64,000 bases of DNA from Chryseobacterium pennae (GTDB taxonomy: Bacteria > Bacteroidota > Bacteroidia > Flavobacteriales > Weeksellaceae): assembly GCF_003385515.1 (NCBI RefSeq), contig NZ_QNVT01000022.1:36544-100543 (forward strand). Direction: 5' to 3'. Positions 63,264-64,000 of the stretch are shown here, piece after piece. A model generated the notes under the pieces. The model was not told the origin of the DNA. It saw nothing but the letters and a program-made list of their open reading frames with translations, and ran no database searches. Position 1 is the first letter of the stretch; each line of letters opens with the position of its first letter. Made by a program: the position numbers and the translations under genes.

Positions 63264-63271
63264 CAAATTTA
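63264..63271 (-). promoter_or_regulatory. Predicted -7 promoter element of alaS
   Basis: TAAATTTG on the minus strand matches TAnnTTTG and lies 44 bp before the alaS ATG. No good TTG partner was found at 17-23 bp. Confidence 0.45.
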
Positions 63272-63444
63272 AGATTTTTAGGTGATTTAATATCTAATAT
63301 TTGATACTTTTGGAAAGATATGTTTTAAAATAACCTGAAATATTTTAGAACCTCTTTCTTACTTTCAACATTCTTTATTTTTTGATTCTTTCATGTTTTG
63401 TAATGAAATCAAATTTAAATATCAAGGGATATCGTAAAAAACTT

Positions 63445-63452
63445 TAAATTTG
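63445..63452 (+). promoter_or_regulatory. Predicted -7 promoter element before the small membrane protein
   Basis: TAAATTTG matches TAnnTTTG and lies 22 bp before the first possible start codon at 63475. No TTG partner was seen. Confidence 0.4.
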
Positions 63453-63474
63453 GAAAGTTCTATTTTTTAGAAAT

Positions 63475-63783
63475 TTGATTATATTGAAAACTAAAGCACA
63501 AATATTGGCAGAATGGGTGATTGGAATTACAGTTGCATACCCTGTTTTAATTCTTATCACTTATTTTCTTTTTGATAATATAAAAGAGTCTGTAACCTCT
63601 ATATTGGTAGGGTTCTGTTTGTATAGTGCAATGCCACTGTTAATCATAAATTGGGTTCTGTCAATCTGGAGTTTAAAACTTAAAAAAAAAATGGTAGGAT
63701 TCTGGGCATTATTCTTTACCATAATATCTACATTCCTTTTTGTTTTTGGATTCTATTTGATGAATACTGTAAAAATGTGTTGA
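63475..63783 (+). CDS. Small membrane protein of unknown function
   Basis: This open frame has no ATG near its start. It would begin at TTG 63475 or TTG 63484, which lowers confidence. The product of about 100 residues has three to four hydrophobic stretches (VIGITVAYPVLILITYFLF, SILVGFCLYSAMPLLIINW, WALFFTIISTFLFVFGFYL), so it would be a multi-pass membrane protein. A -7 box sits just upstream. No family was recognised. The remaining 217 bp to the right edge (63784-64000) hold no gene that I can support. Confidence 0.45.
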   Translation: MIILKTKAQILAEWVIGITVAYPVLILITYFLFDNIKESVTSILVGFCLYSAMPLLIINWVLSIWSLKLKKKMVGFWALFFTIISTFLFVFGFYLMNTVKMC

Positions 63784-64000
63784 TTAATTTTTAAAAATAT
63801 TTAGCTTTTTAAAACCATTTCTAAAAACCTTTTGTGTCTATATTGTAAAAATCAAATTTTTATTTAAATCACACAGATTTTACATAGAATTTATACATAA
63901 TTAAAATTATTCGTGTATTCTAAGACATATGCAAATTATATCTTGTTAAATTTACAAAAGGTTCCTCTCTTTTTACCACAGCAAATATTCTATAGATCAG

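Noticed and set aside
1..64000. CRISPR arrays, rRNA and tRNA genes.
   Set aside because: No regular direct-repeat array was seen, and no cloverleaf or rRNA-like stretch was found in the intergenic regions.

Overview
The window looks like a chromosomal stretch of a low-GC flavobacterium, most likely Chryseobacterium or a close relative in the Weeksellaceae (Bacteroidota). The evidence is type IX secretion (T9SS) C-terminal sorting domains, many lipoproteins with short Cys lipoboxes, a DUF5686 outer-membrane protein, promoters of the TTG-N19-TAnnTTTG type, no clear Shine-Dalgarno sites, and a DnaG primase whose zinc-finger cysteines are replaced. No rRNA, tRNA, CRISPR array or intact transposase gene was seen. 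All family assignments come from reading motifs, not from database searches.

Layout. 1-1250: a truncated DUF2089-type gene and tyrA. 1366-14185: a long one-directional array, read on the minus strand from a LysM protein and a LysM/DUF4280 (PAAR-like) protein through a large lysozyme-plus-amidase protein to eleven lipoprotein or lipoprotein-like genes. This resembles a contact-dependent toxin cassette with a bank of periplasmic immunity lipoproteins. 15825-20888: a class I lanthipeptide cluster (DoxX-like membrane protein, precursor, LanB, LanC) without a transporter. 21040-27785: a Kef-type antiporter, a LytS/LytTR-like two-component pair in one operon with alanine dehydrogenase, and tsaE. 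27786-28553: a non-coding gap with a MITE-like element. 28554-33341: a T9SS-secreted lipase-like protein, dnaG and clpP. 33474-34922: a REP-like repeat, then a T9SS protein with two tandem repeats behind a cobalamin riboswitch.

35178-38652: a phytase-like lipoprotein, a retropepsin-like protease and an AraC regulator with a membrane domain. 38898-43996: tpiA, coupled by ATGA overlaps to an AAA-ATPase/TOPRIM-like pair that resembles anti-phage systems (RloAB/PARIS/OLD-like), then terB-like, DoxX and DUF1599 genes. 44223-45089: folP. 45106-52584: an isoleucine/valine operon, ilvE-ilvD-ilvB-ilvN-ilvC-ilvA, preceded by two tandem transcription attenuators, each with its own Ile/Val-rich leader peptide. 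52709-63783: an M28 peptidase, a DUF5686 protein, a di-heme peroxidase with a PhoX-like lipoprotein, alaS, and a small membrane protein.

The strongest candidates for undescribed biology are (1) the tandem ilv attenuators, the first on an apparently leaderless transcript; (2) the effector and lipoprotein array; (3) the riboswitch-controlled T9SS surface protein, a candidate extracellular B12-handling factor; (4) the ATPase/TOPRIM pair translationally coupled to tpiA; and (5) the six-Cys/six-Ser-Thr lanthipeptide.
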